A DNA stretch of 64,000 nt. Source: Robinsoniella peoriensis. GTDB taxonomy: Bacteria; Bacillota; Clostridia; Lachnospirales; Lachnospiraceae. How positions within the stretch are numbered: position 1 is the stretch's first letter; each line of letters begins with the position of its first letter. The notes below the pieces were generated by a model. It was not told the DNA's origin. It was given only the letters and a program-made list of their open reading frames with translations, and ran no database searches. The stretch spans positions 62,001 through 126,000 of the forward strand of contig NZ_JTGN01000019.1 in assembly GCF_000797495.1 (NCBI RefSeq), in the 5' to 3' direction. Position numbers and translations under genes: made by a program. Positions 43,465 to 53,421 of the stretch are shown in pieces.

Positions 43465-45703
43465 TTATCTCCCTCTGCTCCTCTTCCTGTAATTCTACAA
43501 ACCTGGCGCTGAAACCGCCAACCCTGACCAGCAGGTTTTTATAGCTCTCCGGCTGCTGCATGGCATTTTCCAAATCTTCTCGCCCAATTACACTAATCAT
43601 AGCCTGGCTTCCTCCCGACTGAAAATAAACAGTTAGCATGGCACGTACTTTATCCCAATATTCAGAAAACATTTGCTTTGAAAATTTGATATTCTGAACA
43701 CACCCCGCATGAATAGTAGGATTCAGCTTAACCAGTGAATTCAGCATGGCTGTAAGTCCATTTTTATCATTTCCATTGAAAGGATTATTGGCATTTGCCA
43801 TAAACGTATGTGCCAGACGACCATCCGGGGATGCTGCAGTATGTTTGCCCAGAACGGTATTGGCATTATTGTTAATCGTAACCGTAAGATAACTGTGAAG
43901 ATTCGTATACTTCTTCCCTGCTTTTGCGGTTTCCCTACAAATATGTTCGTGTACCATCTGCGCCATGGCATCCGCCTCATCGTGATCGTTTCCATATTTT
44001 GGGGCATCCAGCAATTTACACCTTACTTCTTCATAACCTGCAAAATTACTCTTTAATGCCTTAAGCAGCATACCTGGATCTATTGATTTTTCCTCGTAAA
44101 CCAGCTGTTTTATCGCTGTTAGACTGTCAGCCGTATTAATATTTCCGTATGCTTCTAATGTTCCTCCCAGATATCGCACTCCTCCATCCAGCAATGCCCG
44201 CCCCCGTTCCATACAGTCATCGTAAAGCAGGCTGAAATAAAGAAAAGCACATTGGCTGTTCGCAATTTTATATTCTGTTTCTTCCTGTATGGCAAGGTAT
44301 TTCAGAAAATACTCGCATTGCTTTTTATAAACATCTACCAGTTCATCAAAAGTATGAAAATCCTCTATACCGCCCCATTCCGGCGCCAGCTGTTCTCCTG
44401 TATGGATGTCATGTCCATTATTTAAAGTCACTTCCAGTACCTTTAACAAATTAATCAGTCCGCTGGGTGTTCCGATGCTCTGGTGGGCAATTACATATTC
44501 CCCGCATCCATAAGGACAGTAGTCCTGTGCAGTCCGGAGACTGACACCAAATGCTTTCTGTACAGCGGGAATATTGACTTCATCGCTATAGAGCATAGGA
44601 AACGTAGCACCTTTACCTATACAGTCAAAAGCTTTTTTCATAATCCACTCCGGTGTTTCATGAGAAAACCGCAATGTCAGTTGAGGAACTACATCCATTC
44701 TTTCCATCGTAGCCTGAATTGCAAGCCCGCAGAACCGGTCTGCCGATTCTGTATCTTCTCTTCCTTTTCCACCGATCACCACCCGGGTGTCATAAGGTTT
44801 GTTCCGCACAGAGAGCGCTTTCCACATCCCATTCAGAAGTTCCTGCGCCCTTTCTTCCGTGATCCTGCCACTGTCCACATCTGCTGTGTAATAGGATGCC
44901 AGATACGTATCCATTCTGCCCAGATTCAGGCTGCCTGACTGAAGCCAGTACAAAACCACTAATTGAATGGCTTCCAGAAAGCTCTCCGGCTTTCCATTAC
45001 TGATATGAAGCAGTGCCTCGGCCAGTTCTTTCAGATGATCAGCACGTTTATCTTCTATTGGTTCTTCCAGCATTTTCAGTACCATCTGCCGATAATACAG
45101 ACAGGTATCTGCTAACGCTTCCAACGCAATTTCCATGCCCTGATAGAATGCTGCATCCTTCTCATCACAACCTTTCCGTTTATAAGCAAGCATACAGCAT
45201 AATTCTTCTATCCCATGCTCTAACAGATACCCATAATTTAGCTGGGTTCCCGAAATACGGTAAAGTGTATATGCCGCTGCTCTATCATAGGGATAAAATT
45301 TATCCGGGATTGCTTTGTTAAGCTCACGATTGTATGCTTTTTTTATTTTCCCAATAGTATGGTTGTCTTCCCAGAACCTTTGCAGCTCTTCCATTATCAT
45401 TATCTGATCTGCCGAAATATCCTCATCCATTATTTTCTGAAAATGATATTCATCAAAATAGTACCCTAGCTGCTGACATTCCTCCTGAGGATTAAACCCA
45501 ATGGGCACAGCCCCCAGCCTTCCGCCAAACAGATCCTCATCCGTCATATTTCCCATCACTGCTGGAAACTGTACCTTCAGACACATGGCCTCCCTGATTG
45601 GAGCCGGCGCATCCTCATACTTCCGGTAAGTATCCGTAAATTCTTTCATTACACGAATTTTTTCACTGGTAGAAAGCATGCTTTCATTCATAATCGTAAA
45701 CAT
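43445..45703 (-). CDS. Glycyl radical enzyme of unassigned substrate
   Basis: A 752-residue enzyme of the pyruvate formate-lyase/diol dehydratase superfamily. The C-terminal glycyl radical motif is VRVGGFSARFVEL with the radical expected on Gly730. The active-site loop reads YCPYGCGEYV: Cys400 followed two residues later by Glu402. A Cys-x-Glu pair is the dehydratase/eliminase pattern; pyruvate formate-lyase has two adjacent cysteines and no such Glu. The GCGE variant differs from the usual GCVE of glycerol, propanediol and choline enzymes. It is embedded between mannosidases and a sugar kinase/isomerase pair, so a sugar-derived substrate is inferred. It requires anaerobiosis. Confidence 0.92.
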   Translation of the reverse strand: MFTIMNESMLSTSEKIRVMKEFTDTYRKYEDAPAPIREAMCLKVQFPAVMGNMTDEDLFGGRLGAVPIGFNPQEECQQLGYYFDEYHFQKIMDEDISADQIMIMEELQRFWEDNHTIGKIKKAYNRELNKAIPDKFYPYDRAAAYTLYRISGTQLNYGYLLEHGIEELCCMLAYKRKGCDEKDAAFYQGMEIALEALADTCLYYRQMVLKMLEEPIEDKRADHLKELAEALLHISNGKPESFLEAIQLVVLYWLQSGSLNLGRMDTYLASYYTADVDSGRITEERAQELLNGMWKALSVRNKPYDTRVVIGGKGREDTESADRFCGLAIQATMERMDVVPQLTLRFSHETPEWIMKKAFDCIGKGATFPMLYSDEVNIPAVQKAFGVSLRTAQDYCPYGCGEYVIAHQSIGTPSGLINLLKVLEVTLNNGHDIHTGEQLAPEWGGIEDFHTFDELVDVYKKQCEYFLKYLAIQEETEYKIANSQCAFLYFSLLYDDCMERGRALLDGGVRYLGGTLEAYGNINTADSLTAIKQLVYEEKSIDPGMLLKALKSNFAGYEEVRCKLLDAPKYGNDHDEADAMAQMVHEHICRETAKAGKKYTNLHSYLTVTINNNANTVLGKHTAASPDGRLAHTFMANANNPFNGNDKNGLTAMLNSLVKLNPTIHAGCVQNIKFSKQMFSEYWDKVRAMLTVYFQSGGSQAMISVIGREDLENAMQQPESYKNLLVRVGGFSARFVELQEEEQREIIARTLY

Positions 45704-45732
45704 ATCTGCCTCCTGTTCCGATATCCGTAAAT

Positions 45733-48700
45733 CTATCCTTTTTTCTCTTCTTCAAATATAATTTTAAATGTTTTTATTTCATATGGGGTCATCTCACAGG
45801 AAAATCCTTTTCCTTCAGTCTTAATCAATGCCAGCTCCTCTTCCATCAGATTGCACTCAGCCACTTTGACTGGCACTTTCCCTAAGGTAAATTTCACCTG
45901 TCCCCGGTACTGCATACACTCGTAAGCACGTAATATCCAGCCATTTCCGTCTTCCGCTTTTTTTACGGTTTCCATTACTACATTTTTGCTGTCTGTCCCT
46001 GCAAATGAAAAACTCTCCGGGAGATATCCAACTTTATTTTTACTTTTTCTGCGCGCATATAACGGATAATTAAATTCATAAGCCTTGCGGTCCGCTCCTG
46101 CTTCTTTCCATGATGAACCATGTGGCAGAAGAGCATAGGAAAACAGATGTTTGCCCTGATCTGCATTTTCATCCGGATAAGAGGATGTTTTAATTAAAGT
46201 CAGGCGCATTTTGCTGTCTTTAATATCCCAGCCATATTTACAGTCATTTATCAGTGTCACCCCATAGTTCCCTTCTGACAAATCTGCCCATTTATGTGCA
46301 CAGACTTCAAACTGGGCATAGTCCCAACTAGTATTGGAGTGGGTAGGCCTTTGCAGATTTCCAAACTGAATGTCATAAGTTGCATTATTCGAGCGGATAT
46401 CCAGTTCGAATCCCGTTTTCAATAAAGCCTGTCTCTCATGCCAGTCACACTGGGTATCAAAACGTATTTCCCGGCTATGCTGGTATACAGTAACTCTTTG
46501 ACAGATTCTGGATCGGTTAAACCGATAGGTAAACCGCAGCACTGTCTTCACTGGTCCGCTTTCTTCAATTACGGACTCTTCTAAATCTATAATACTATGA
46601 CATTTCTCATACGCATAAATTTCTGTATTCCAGGCGTCAAACTGATGGGGCTTGTCTTCAAATACACACAACTCATTTCCAAGCCCTCCGCTTTTTAATA
46701 CGTTCCTTTTGAATTCTTTATCATATAGAACCGCGATCTGCCCATATTGATTAAATCGAATCCGGTAGTACGGTGTTTCCAGTTTGCCATCCCACATCTC
46801 CGTTTCCTGATGAATATGGTGCTTTCCCTTCTCCCACCGGTAAAATTTATAACCACAGGACGGGACCTCATACAGAAGATATTCTGCCGAAATTCTGCCT
46901 TCCTCCAGATAGTATTGTGCCTGCACGATCTCTTCACCATCCATCAATACCCTGTCTAAAGGAACATCATCCATTCTTAAATACCCGCTTCTCTCCCATG
47001 GCAGAGAATTAAATACCGTTACACCGCCGGTAAGAGATCTTATGGCGCCTGTAATTTCATCCAACGCACTGTTTCTTATTTCTTCACCCTCCTGCCGGAT
47101 TGTCCGATAGGACTCTGCTGCATCCTCATAGACTTCTCTTATACCAGAACCTGGTATAATGTCATGGAACTGGTTGGTACAGATTTGTTTCCAGTTTCTT
47201 TCAAGGGCTTTTGAAGGATATTTCTGTGTTTCAGCCAGAATATCTCTGAGGGAGGCAAACAATTCTGTATCGTGATACAGCACCTCTGCTTTTCTGTTTT
47301 CCCGCTTTACAAATCCCTGAGAAGTATAGGTTCCTCTGTGATATTCAAAATAAAGCTCGCCGTCCCAGACGGGTACTTTCTCATTCTGCAGACGTTCTTC
47401 CAAATCCTTTGCAAATTCTTCTATATGCTTCATACTGACTTTCGGGATGCCAGGAAGATCTTCCATTACTTCGTAGGCTTCCAGCATTTCCCTGGTAGGG
47501 CCTCCTCCTCCGTCACCCCATCCAAAGGGCATAAGCACCTCCTGATTTATTTCCTTCTGCTGGTATTTTTCCCAAGTCCCCTTTACTTCCCAGGGAGCTA
47601 TCACACCATTATAAGTGCTTCCCCAGGTTACATTTTTTTCCGGACAGGTTCCCAGCTGGGTCAGAATCTCAGATCCGTCCATGCCCTTCCATAGAAACGT
47701 ATCATAAGGAATCTTATTGTATTGGTTCCAACTCATTTTGTTCGTCCAGAACAGGCGAATCCCGCTTTTTCTTAAGATCTGGGGAAGCACCCAGGAATAT
47801 CCAAATACATCCGGCAGCCATAAAACCGTTGTATCTTTGCCAAACTGTTCTCTGATATACTTCTTTCCGTATAAAATCTGGCGCACCAGAGATTCTCCTC
47901 CGGGTATATTCGTATCCGGCTCTACCCACATTCCGCCTGTTATCTCCCATCTTCCTTCACGAATCTTTTCTTTTATTCTTTCATATAGCCTGGGATATTT
48001 ATTCCCAATCATTTCATAAAGCAACGGTGAACTCTGTGAAAATATATATTCCGGATACCGGTCCATCAAATGGAGCACGGTAGAAAAACTCCTGGCTCCC
48101 TTATCAGCAGTATGGCTGAGCCGCCATAACCATGCCATATCAATATGGGTATGGCCGCATACTGAAACAGTCGGTTTCCCGCTTCCATCCATGCTCCACG
48201 CCTTCCATTTTTCCTTTAGAAAACCATAGGCACTTCTAATGCTGTTATAAAATTCTTCACTGCCCTGGTTGCGGTAATCAATACAGTTAAAACTTTGATC
48301 CAGGTTTTTAATCAGCGCAATTCTGCGATAATCCTCTTGATCCATTTCTTGAATGGTTTCCAGCAGAATCTTCGCCAGATAATAATACTTCTCCGTATCT
48401 TTATGAACTGTTTCCAGCCAGATTCCCTGAAAATGCCGCATTTGTTTTGGCTGGTTCATCCCTGACCATACCCGCAGGGCAATACTAAATTCTGTTCCGC
48501 TTGCCTCCTCATCGCTCAGGCGCATCCTCGAATGCCATTGATCAAAAGCACAGGCTTCCGTTCCATTTATCCAGAGCAGAGCTTCTGCCTTTATTTCCAT
48601 GGATTCCTCAGGCCCTGCCTCCACCTTTAGATCCAGTGTTTTCTTCCTAAAAGCTTTTGGTATCCTGATCTTTCCTCTGATCCAAATAACCTGGTCTCTG

Positions 48701-48882
48701 CCGCCCCAGACCTGTCCGCCCCTTAAGTCCGTCCACCCGGAATCATCAAATACGGTCTCACTATACCGTCTGTCATCCTTCTCAAGATAACATAATTCCG
48801 TTACCGGAAGTGACTCCATATGGATATAACTCTCCAGTTCCCGTATGCGATGCCCAAGCTTTTCTAACACATATCTGTCCAT
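45733..48882 (-). CDS. GH38 alpha-mannosidase
   Basis: A 1049-residue enzyme with no signal peptide. The GH38 core starts near residue 238: VCGHTHIDMAWLWRL with zinc ligands His246 and Asp248, WVEPDTNIPGGESLVRQ, and VLWLPDVFGYSWVLPQIL with the nucleophile Asp358. The C-terminal half carries the GH38 beta-sandwich domains (WHERQALLKTGFELDI, LQRPTHSNTSWDYAQFEV). Length is normal for bacterial cytosolic GH38 enzymes. It would release alpha-linked mannose or a manno-configured sugar from imported glycans, in tandem with the GH2 enzyme encoded upstream. Its placement with a GmhA-like isomerase leaves room for a heptose substrate. Confidence 0.93.
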   Translation of the reverse strand: MDRYVLEKLGHRIRELESYIHMESLPVTELCYLEKDDRRYSETVFDDSGWTDLRGGQVWGGRDQVIWIRGKIRIPKAFRKKTLDLKVEAGPEESMEIKAEALLWINGTEACAFDQWHSRMRLSDEEASGTEFSIALRVWSGMNQPKQMRHFQGIWLETVHKDTEKYYYLAKILLETIQEMDQEDYRRIALIKNLDQSFNCIDYRNQGSEEFYNSIRSAYGFLKEKWKAWSMDGSGKPTVSVCGHTHIDMAWLWRLSHTADKGARSFSTVLHLMDRYPEYIFSQSSPLLYEMIGNKYPRLYERIKEKIREGRWEITGGMWVEPDTNIPGGESLVRQILYGKKYIREQFGKDTTVLWLPDVFGYSWVLPQILRKSGIRLFWTNKMSWNQYNKIPYDTFLWKGMDGSEILTQLGTCPEKNVTWGSTYNGVIAPWEVKGTWEKYQQKEINQEVLMPFGWGDGGGGPTREMLEAYEVMEDLPGIPKVSMKHIEEFAKDLEERLQNEKVPVWDGELYFEYHRGTYTSQGFVKRENRKAEVLYHDTELFASLRDILAETQKYPSKALERNWKQICTNQFHDIIPGSGIREVYEDAAESYRTIRQEGEEIRNSALDEITGAIRSLTGGVTVFNSLPWERSGYLRMDDVPLDRVLMDGEEIVQAQYYLEEGRISAEYLLYEVPSCGYKFYRWEKGKHHIHQETEMWDGKLETPYYRIRFNQYGQIAVLYDKEFKRNVLKSGGLGNELCVFEDKPHQFDAWNTEIYAYEKCHSIIDLEESVIEESGPVKTVLRFTYRFNRSRICQRVTVYQHSREIRFDTQCDWHERQALLKTGFELDIRSNNATYDIQFGNLQRPTHSNTSWDYAQFEVCAHKWADLSEGNYGVTLINDCKYGWDIKDSKMRLTLIKTSSYPDENADQGKHLFSYALLPHGSSWKEAGADRKAYEFNYPLYARRKSKNKVGYLPESFSFAGTDSKNVVMETVKKAEDGNGWILRAYECMQYRGQVKFTLGKVPVKVAECNLMEEELALIKTEGKGFSCEMTPYEIKTFKIIFEEEKKG

Positions 48883-48900
48883 GTTTTACCTCCAGTAAAC

Positions 48901-51435
48901 CTATCGGTTAAAATAATCCATTTTAATATTTGGGATTCCGTTATTCTCCTTCACCTGGTGATTCAAAAATCCGGACTCAGATTTCGCCGTATATTGTACC
49001 TTTATTTCTGCTGATTCATTTGGAAATAGGGTAAAGTAACTCCGGTCACAGAGCAGATCATACGATTCCTCACAATACGGATGAATATGCAACACCGGAG
49101 TATTTCCTGTATTTCTGATTTCTGCCTTTATTACCCCATCGTTTTCGTTTTGCTGCTTTACCACCAACTCGCCCTTTTCCATTCCCATTGCCGCTTCATA
49201 AGGCATTCCATCTCCGCAGCCAAAGAAATATAGATTTTCACTGCTTTGCTGATTCATTTTTACCCGTAACCTGACTATAAACATTTCATCCTGAATCTGG
49301 GGTAACCTAAATTGGAGATTCATAGCCTTTAACGTTTTCGTGCAATCCGCTTTCCCTGCCTGCTCTTTTTGAAGGATGCTCCTTCCCTTCAGATCTATCA
49401 CTTCACAGGTCAGCAAGTACTCCATATCAGCTTCCGGCTGCTCTTTTCCCACATAGACCGTCCCCTGAAATAATTCACCCGGCTGGTAATCCAGTTTCCG
49501 GTAATCCATAGAAACTGTAAGATCAGAAAAAACTGTTTTACTCCAGTAGTATGCCATTTTGGGTTCCATGTAATAATCTATCAGACTGGTGCAGTACACA
49601 TTAGGCCAGGGTTCATTGATCTGCCAAATGATACTTCCGCTGTTATGGAATTTTCTTCTCCGGTTTGCTTCTAAAATATATCTGAGTCCCTCAGCCTGCA
49701 GCCACTGGCTGCATTTAGACATCTGCTCCATATTGTTCCGTTCTCCAAATATATCCTGATCCCTTTTATAAGTACACCACCATTCTCCATGATGACGGTA
49801 TGCCATGTTGTCCTCTGCCGGCAGTAGATTCCGGTACTCATCAGAAAGAAATTTTTCCAGGCTTCTTACGGAACACATTCCTTCTGTCCCGAATTCACTG
49901 TGGAACAGACTGTCAGAACCTGCATATAATTCATAATGTTCCGGATTCCCCATATAGTTCCAGTTTCCGTGTATGTCATGGCTGACACCTTCCTCTTTGT
50001 TTATAAACTCATTAGGACCGGACGCTGATGTGGGCAGAAAGAGCCTCTGGGGATCCATTGATTCCACCAATTTTTTTAGCATTGCAATATTCTCATCTTC
50101 ATAACCTGCCGGCACAAAATCATTATCTGTTAATTCATTTCCCCCGCTCCAGACGGTCAATGAAGTGTGGCTGCGGATCCTCCGTAATGCCGATTCCGCT
50201 GTTCTTTTCAGCAGATTTAAGAAAACAGGACGTTTTGAAGGTGTATTATCAATTCCCGAACTGGACTGTATAAATTCCTGCCATACTAAGATACCGTACT
50301 GGTCACACAGCCGGTAGAATACATCCTTTTCAATGACCCCTCCACCCCATACGCGTACCATATTTACATTCATATTTTTCATCATTTTAATGAGATGCTC
50401 ATAATGGCTGTCCGAAACATTTCCATAAATGTGATCCAGCGGTGTCATATTCACCCCTTTTATGTAGACCGGTACCTCATTAATACAAAACGTATACGGC
50501 AGCGCATTTTCAGGACTGCCTTCATTGTTCCGGTACTGTACGCTCCGGATACCGATTTCCGCCTCGTAATTATCCAGAACCCGGTTGTTCTTTTTCAGTG
50601 TCAGCTTAAGTTTATAAAGTTCCTGACTTCCATATCCGTTTGGATACCACAACAGTGGATTTTCCACCACAAAACTCCCGGTTACCCGTTTTGCTAATAC
50701 CGGAAATACCTGTTGTATTTTTATGCCATCCTTTTCCAGAATTGCTTCTGCTTCATATTTCCCCTGCCCTGAATATCTTTCACTTATTTTCACTTCAAAG
50801 CTGATAAATCCCTTACTGTCCTGATAATCCGAATAAATACAGGGTTCTTCCAGGAGGGCTTCATCTTCAAACCTTATATAACAATCGTCCCAGATCCCCA
50901 GATTCACCAACCTGGTTGAAAAATCCCATTTATAGTTAAAGCGGCTTTTTTGTGTAAATGTCTGTGATGTTTTTCCAATCTGCCCCATCTCATCCGGCGC
51001 ATGCAAAATCAATACTTTTAATTCTATATCTTCTCCGGATGCTGCTTCATTTGAAATATCCAGGGTAATTGGTTCAAACATTCCTTCATGCCGGCATTTT
51101 TCCATTCCATTTACATAAATAATTGCTTTATAATCAATTCCTTTAAAAATTAATGACTGGTATTTCCCCTGAATTACCTTGCTATGTACCACTGTTTTAT
51201 AAAGCCACCATCTGTTTTCCACCCATTCACATTTGAAACTGTCCATATCCTTATATGGATCGGAGATCAATCCTGCCCTGTATAAGTCATAATGTATACC
51301 ACCAGGAACCGTGGCTTTAAGCCATTCTGTAATTCCAAGCAGTTCCTTTCCGGTCTCCATACTGCGGTCTTTCAACGGAACCCATGGATAATATCCTTTT
51401 ACTTTCCATTCACAATTCGATAAGCTGTAAACCAT
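48901..51435 (-). CDS. GH2 beta-mannosidase-like enzyme
   Basis: The start is set at ATG 51433-51435 with GAGGTAAAG upstream; the longer frame overlaps the permease gene. The 844-residue product follows the GH2 beta-mannosidase plan: sugar-binding jelly roll (W-rich, VPGGIHYDLYRAGLI typical of beta-mannosidases), Ig-like domain, TIM barrel with acid/base Glu in VWSGGNELTDNDF and nucleophile Glu in LFHSEFGTEGM, and C-terminal Ig-like domains. There is no signal peptide, so it acts in the cytosol. Together with GH38 it could strip both beta- and alpha-mannosyl residues from N-glycan-like or mannan oligosaccharides. Confidence 0.9.
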   Translation of the reverse strand: MVYSLSNCEWKVKGYYPWVPLKDRSMETGKELLGITEWLKATVPGGIHYDLYRAGLISDPYKDMDSFKCEWVENRWWLYKTVVHSKVIQGKYQSLIFKGIDYKAIIYVNGMEKCRHEGMFEPITLDISNEAASGEDIELKVLILHAPDEMGQIGKTSQTFTQKSRFNYKWDFSTRLVNLGIWDDCYIRFEDEALLEEPCIYSDYQDSKGFISFEVKISERYSGQGKYEAEAILEKDGIKIQQVFPVLAKRVTGSFVVENPLLWYPNGYGSQELYKLKLTLKKNNRVLDNYEAEIGIRSVQYRNNEGSPENALPYTFCINEVPVYIKGVNMTPLDHIYGNVSDSHYEHLIKMMKNMNVNMVRVWGGGVIEKDVFYRLCDQYGILVWQEFIQSSSGIDNTPSKRPVFLNLLKRTAESALRRIRSHTSLTVWSGGNELTDNDFVPAGYEDENIAMLKKLVESMDPQRLFLPTSASGPNEFINKEEGVSHDIHGNWNYMGNPEHYELYAGSDSLFHSEFGTEGMCSVRSLEKFLSDEYRNLLPAEDNMAYRHHGEWWCTYKRDQDIFGERNNMEQMSKCSQWLQAEGLRYILEANRRRKFHNSGSIIWQINEPWPNVYCTSLIDYYMEPKMAYYWSKTVFSDLTVSMDYRKLDYQPGELFQGTVYVGKEQPEADMEYLLTCEVIDLKGRSILQKEQAGKADCTKTLKAMNLQFRLPQIQDEMFIVRLRVKMNQQSSENLYFFGCGDGMPYEAAMGMEKGELVVKQQNENDGVIKAEIRNTGNTPVLHIHPYCEESYDLLCDRSYFTLFPNESAEIKVQYTAKSESGFLNHQVKENNGIPNIKMDYFNR

Positions 51436-51466
51436 ATGCTTTACCTCAACTTTCCTGATGCCATAG

Positions 51467-52300
51467 TTATCCCTTGACTGCCCCGGCAGCCACACCTTCA
51501 ATGATATATTTCTGAAGCAGCAGATAGATTATAACCATCGGCAGCATCATAAAGACAATATCCGCACTCACCAGCGTCCATTTCAGACCATACTCCGTAG
51601 TGAACGTATACATGCTCAACGGCAGGGTTTTTATGGAGCCATCCGTGAACATCATCAGGGGAAGAAAGAAGTCGTTCCATACTCCAAGACCATTTATAAT
51701 CCCGATCGTCGATATCTGTGCCTTCGTCAAAGGGAGCATAATCTGGAAATATGACCGGAAATGTCCGGCCCCGTCAATCTGCGCCGATTCCAGAATTTCT
51801 TTGGAAACCGTCTGCATAAACTTAGTAAATATAAAAATACAGGTAGCCAGACCTGTTGCTATGTAAATAATAATCAATCCGAATCTCGTATTCAGTAAAT
51901 GTAATTCTTTATAAATCATAAATAATGGAAAAATTACGGTTTGAATTGCAAACACCAGCGGAATCAGAAACAGGGCAGAAAATAATTTTGCATGTCTGAA
52001 TTTCATGCTGGTCAGCGCGTAAGCCGCCAGGGAGCCTATAAAAACCTGTCCAAGCACAGCACACACGGTAATGGTCAGACTGGTAAACGTTACCCCCGGT
52101 ATATCGGCATCTTTCCATACTTTAATGTAATTATCCAGATGAAGGGGAAAACCCGGCAAAAAATTTGACTTCATAAATTCCGGTTCTGTCTTAAAGGAAA
52201 TTATAACTACAATTAAAATAGGTGCCATTACAAAACACGCAATTACTCCCAGAAGAAGAATCTTCAAAAACTTCTGTAATCGATTATTTTTTGTGATCAT
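51467..52300 (-). CDS. Carbohydrate ABC transporter permease (MalG type)
   Basis: A 277-residue protein with six helices and the EAA-type loop ESAQIDGAGHFRSYFQIMLP (about 187-207), ending YIIEGVAAGAVKG as in MalG-type CUT1 subunits. The start overlaps the end of the partner permease gene by four bases. No ATPase gene accompanies it; a shared MsmX-like ATPase is likely encoded elsewhere. Confidence 0.93.
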   Translation of the reverse strand: MITKNNRLQKFLKILLLGVIACFVMAPILIVVIISFKTEPEFMKSNFLPGFPLHLDNYIKVWKDADIPGVTFTSLTITVCAVLGQVFIGSLAAYALTSMKFRHAKLFSALFLIPLVFAIQTVIFPLFMIYKELHLLNTRFGLIIIYIATGLATCIFIFTKFMQTVSKEILESAQIDGAGHFRSYFQIMLPLTKAQISTIGIINGLGVWNDFFLPLMMFTDGSIKTLPLSMYTFTTEYGLKWTLVSADIVFMMLPMVIIYLLLQKYIIEGVAAGAVKG

Positions 52301-53196
52301 AAAACCCCCACCTCTCTCTTACTTAAAAGCCGATTCTGGACATAGGAAACCAGCAGAATCATAAGGAACATAAGGAGTGACATGGCAGATCCAAGTCCTG
52401 CATCCTTTTGCCTGAAAAATGCATCCACACTTGCCATGGCAAAAGTCTGGCTGGCGTGTCCCGGCCCTCCATTGGTCATAACATACATCAGGTCGAAAGC
52501 TTTTAATCCGCCCATGGTAGCCATTACTGTATTAATCGTAATGGATGGTGCAACCAGCGGCAGTGTAATCTTAAAAAACTGATGTACTTTATTAGCACCA
52601 TCAATAGATGCTGCTTCATATAACTGGTTTGGTATGGACTGCAGTCCTGCAAGGTAAATTACCATATTGTAACCGGTCCACTGCCAGACGTTTACAAGCA
52701 CAATGGAATACATGACAATCTTAGGATCGGAAAGCCACTTGATATTAGAGAGAAATTCCCAGCCAAAATGGTCTGCAAGCAACCCCAGCGGCCCCATGAC
52801 CGGATTGAAGATCAAAGACCATGCATATCCAACCGCTACCATGGAGACCACACAGGGCAGAAAAAATACCGTTCTGAACAGATTTCTTCCACGAAAGCTC
52901 CTGTTTAAAGCAACTGCCAGCAGAAGTGCCAATACACCCTGGATAACTACAGTTAAAATGGTAAACTCAAATGTATTGAGCAGCGGTTCCTGAAGACTTT
53001 TATCCGTAAAAATTTTTATAAAATTTTTTAAACCAATAAATTCAAAATTTGGTGAAATTCCATTCCAATCCGTAAACCCAAGAACAGCCGTTGCCACCAT
53101 TGGTCCGGCATACACAAATAAGAAAATGACAATTGCCGGCAGTATAAACAGATATGGCAGCCAATTCTTTCCTTTCTTCTTTGCTTTTAAATTCAT
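52297..53196 (-). CDS. Carbohydrate ABC transporter permease (MalF type)
   Basis: The start is set at ATG 53194-53196, where the basic pre-helix MNLKAKKKGKNWLPYLF begins and a GGTGAT site complementary to 16S rRNA lies just upstream; the frame stays open 31 codons further. The 300-residue product has six helices, the EAA loop EAASIDGANKVHQFFKITLP, and TNGGPGHASQTFAMASVD near the end. It pairs with the MalG-type subunit for import of a mannoside-type oligosaccharide. The 17-base leader CTGCAATATGCAATGGG ends seven bases before the ATG, as at the propeller glycosidase gene. Confidence 0.92.
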   Translation of the reverse strand: MNLKAKKKGKNWLPYLFILPAIVIFLFVYAGPMVATAVLGFTDWNGISPNFEFIGLKNFIKIFTDKSLQEPLLNTFEFTILTVVIQGVLALLLAVALNRSFRGRNLFRTVFFLPCVVSMVAVGYAWSLIFNPVMGPLGLLADHFGWEFLSNIKWLSDPKIVMYSIVLVNVWQWTGYNMVIYLAGLQSIPNQLYEAASIDGANKVHQFFKITLPLVAPSITINTVMATMGGLKAFDLMYVMTNGGPGHASQTFAMASVDAFFRQKDAGLGSAMSLLMFLMILLVSYVQNRLLSKREVGVL

Positions 53197-53350
53197 ATTA
53201 TCACCCATTGCATATTGCAGCTTCCCAGAGCGCATTTTAAAATACATCTCCGCCATCTGTATATCTACGTTTTGGCTATACCTCCGCAACAGCAGCCTTT
53301 CTCTTTAATCATTTTTTTAAACCCAGACGTATAACCTTATTTTTAAAAAC

Positions 53351-53401
53351 AGATGGAAAATCACTACTTTTTAAGTTTTCATAGTTTGTGATTTTCCATC
53401 T
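53351..53401 (-). terminator. Intercistronic hairpin after the binding-protein gene
   Basis: AGATGGAAAATCAC (53351-53364) and GTGATTTTCCATCT (53388-53401) are perfect 14-bp inverted partners with a 23-base loop; on the minus strand GTTTTTA follows. It lies between the binding-protein gene and the permeases and probably acts as a leaky terminator or stabiliser so that the binding protein is made in excess. Confidence 0.75.
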
Positions 53402-53421
53402 ACTTTTGATCATACTTTCGA

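Noticed and set aside
43445..45703. Pyruvate formate-lyase
   Set aside because: The active site has Cys-Gly-Glu rather than two adjacent cysteines, and the activase carries the extra ferredoxin clusters of dehydratase-type systems.
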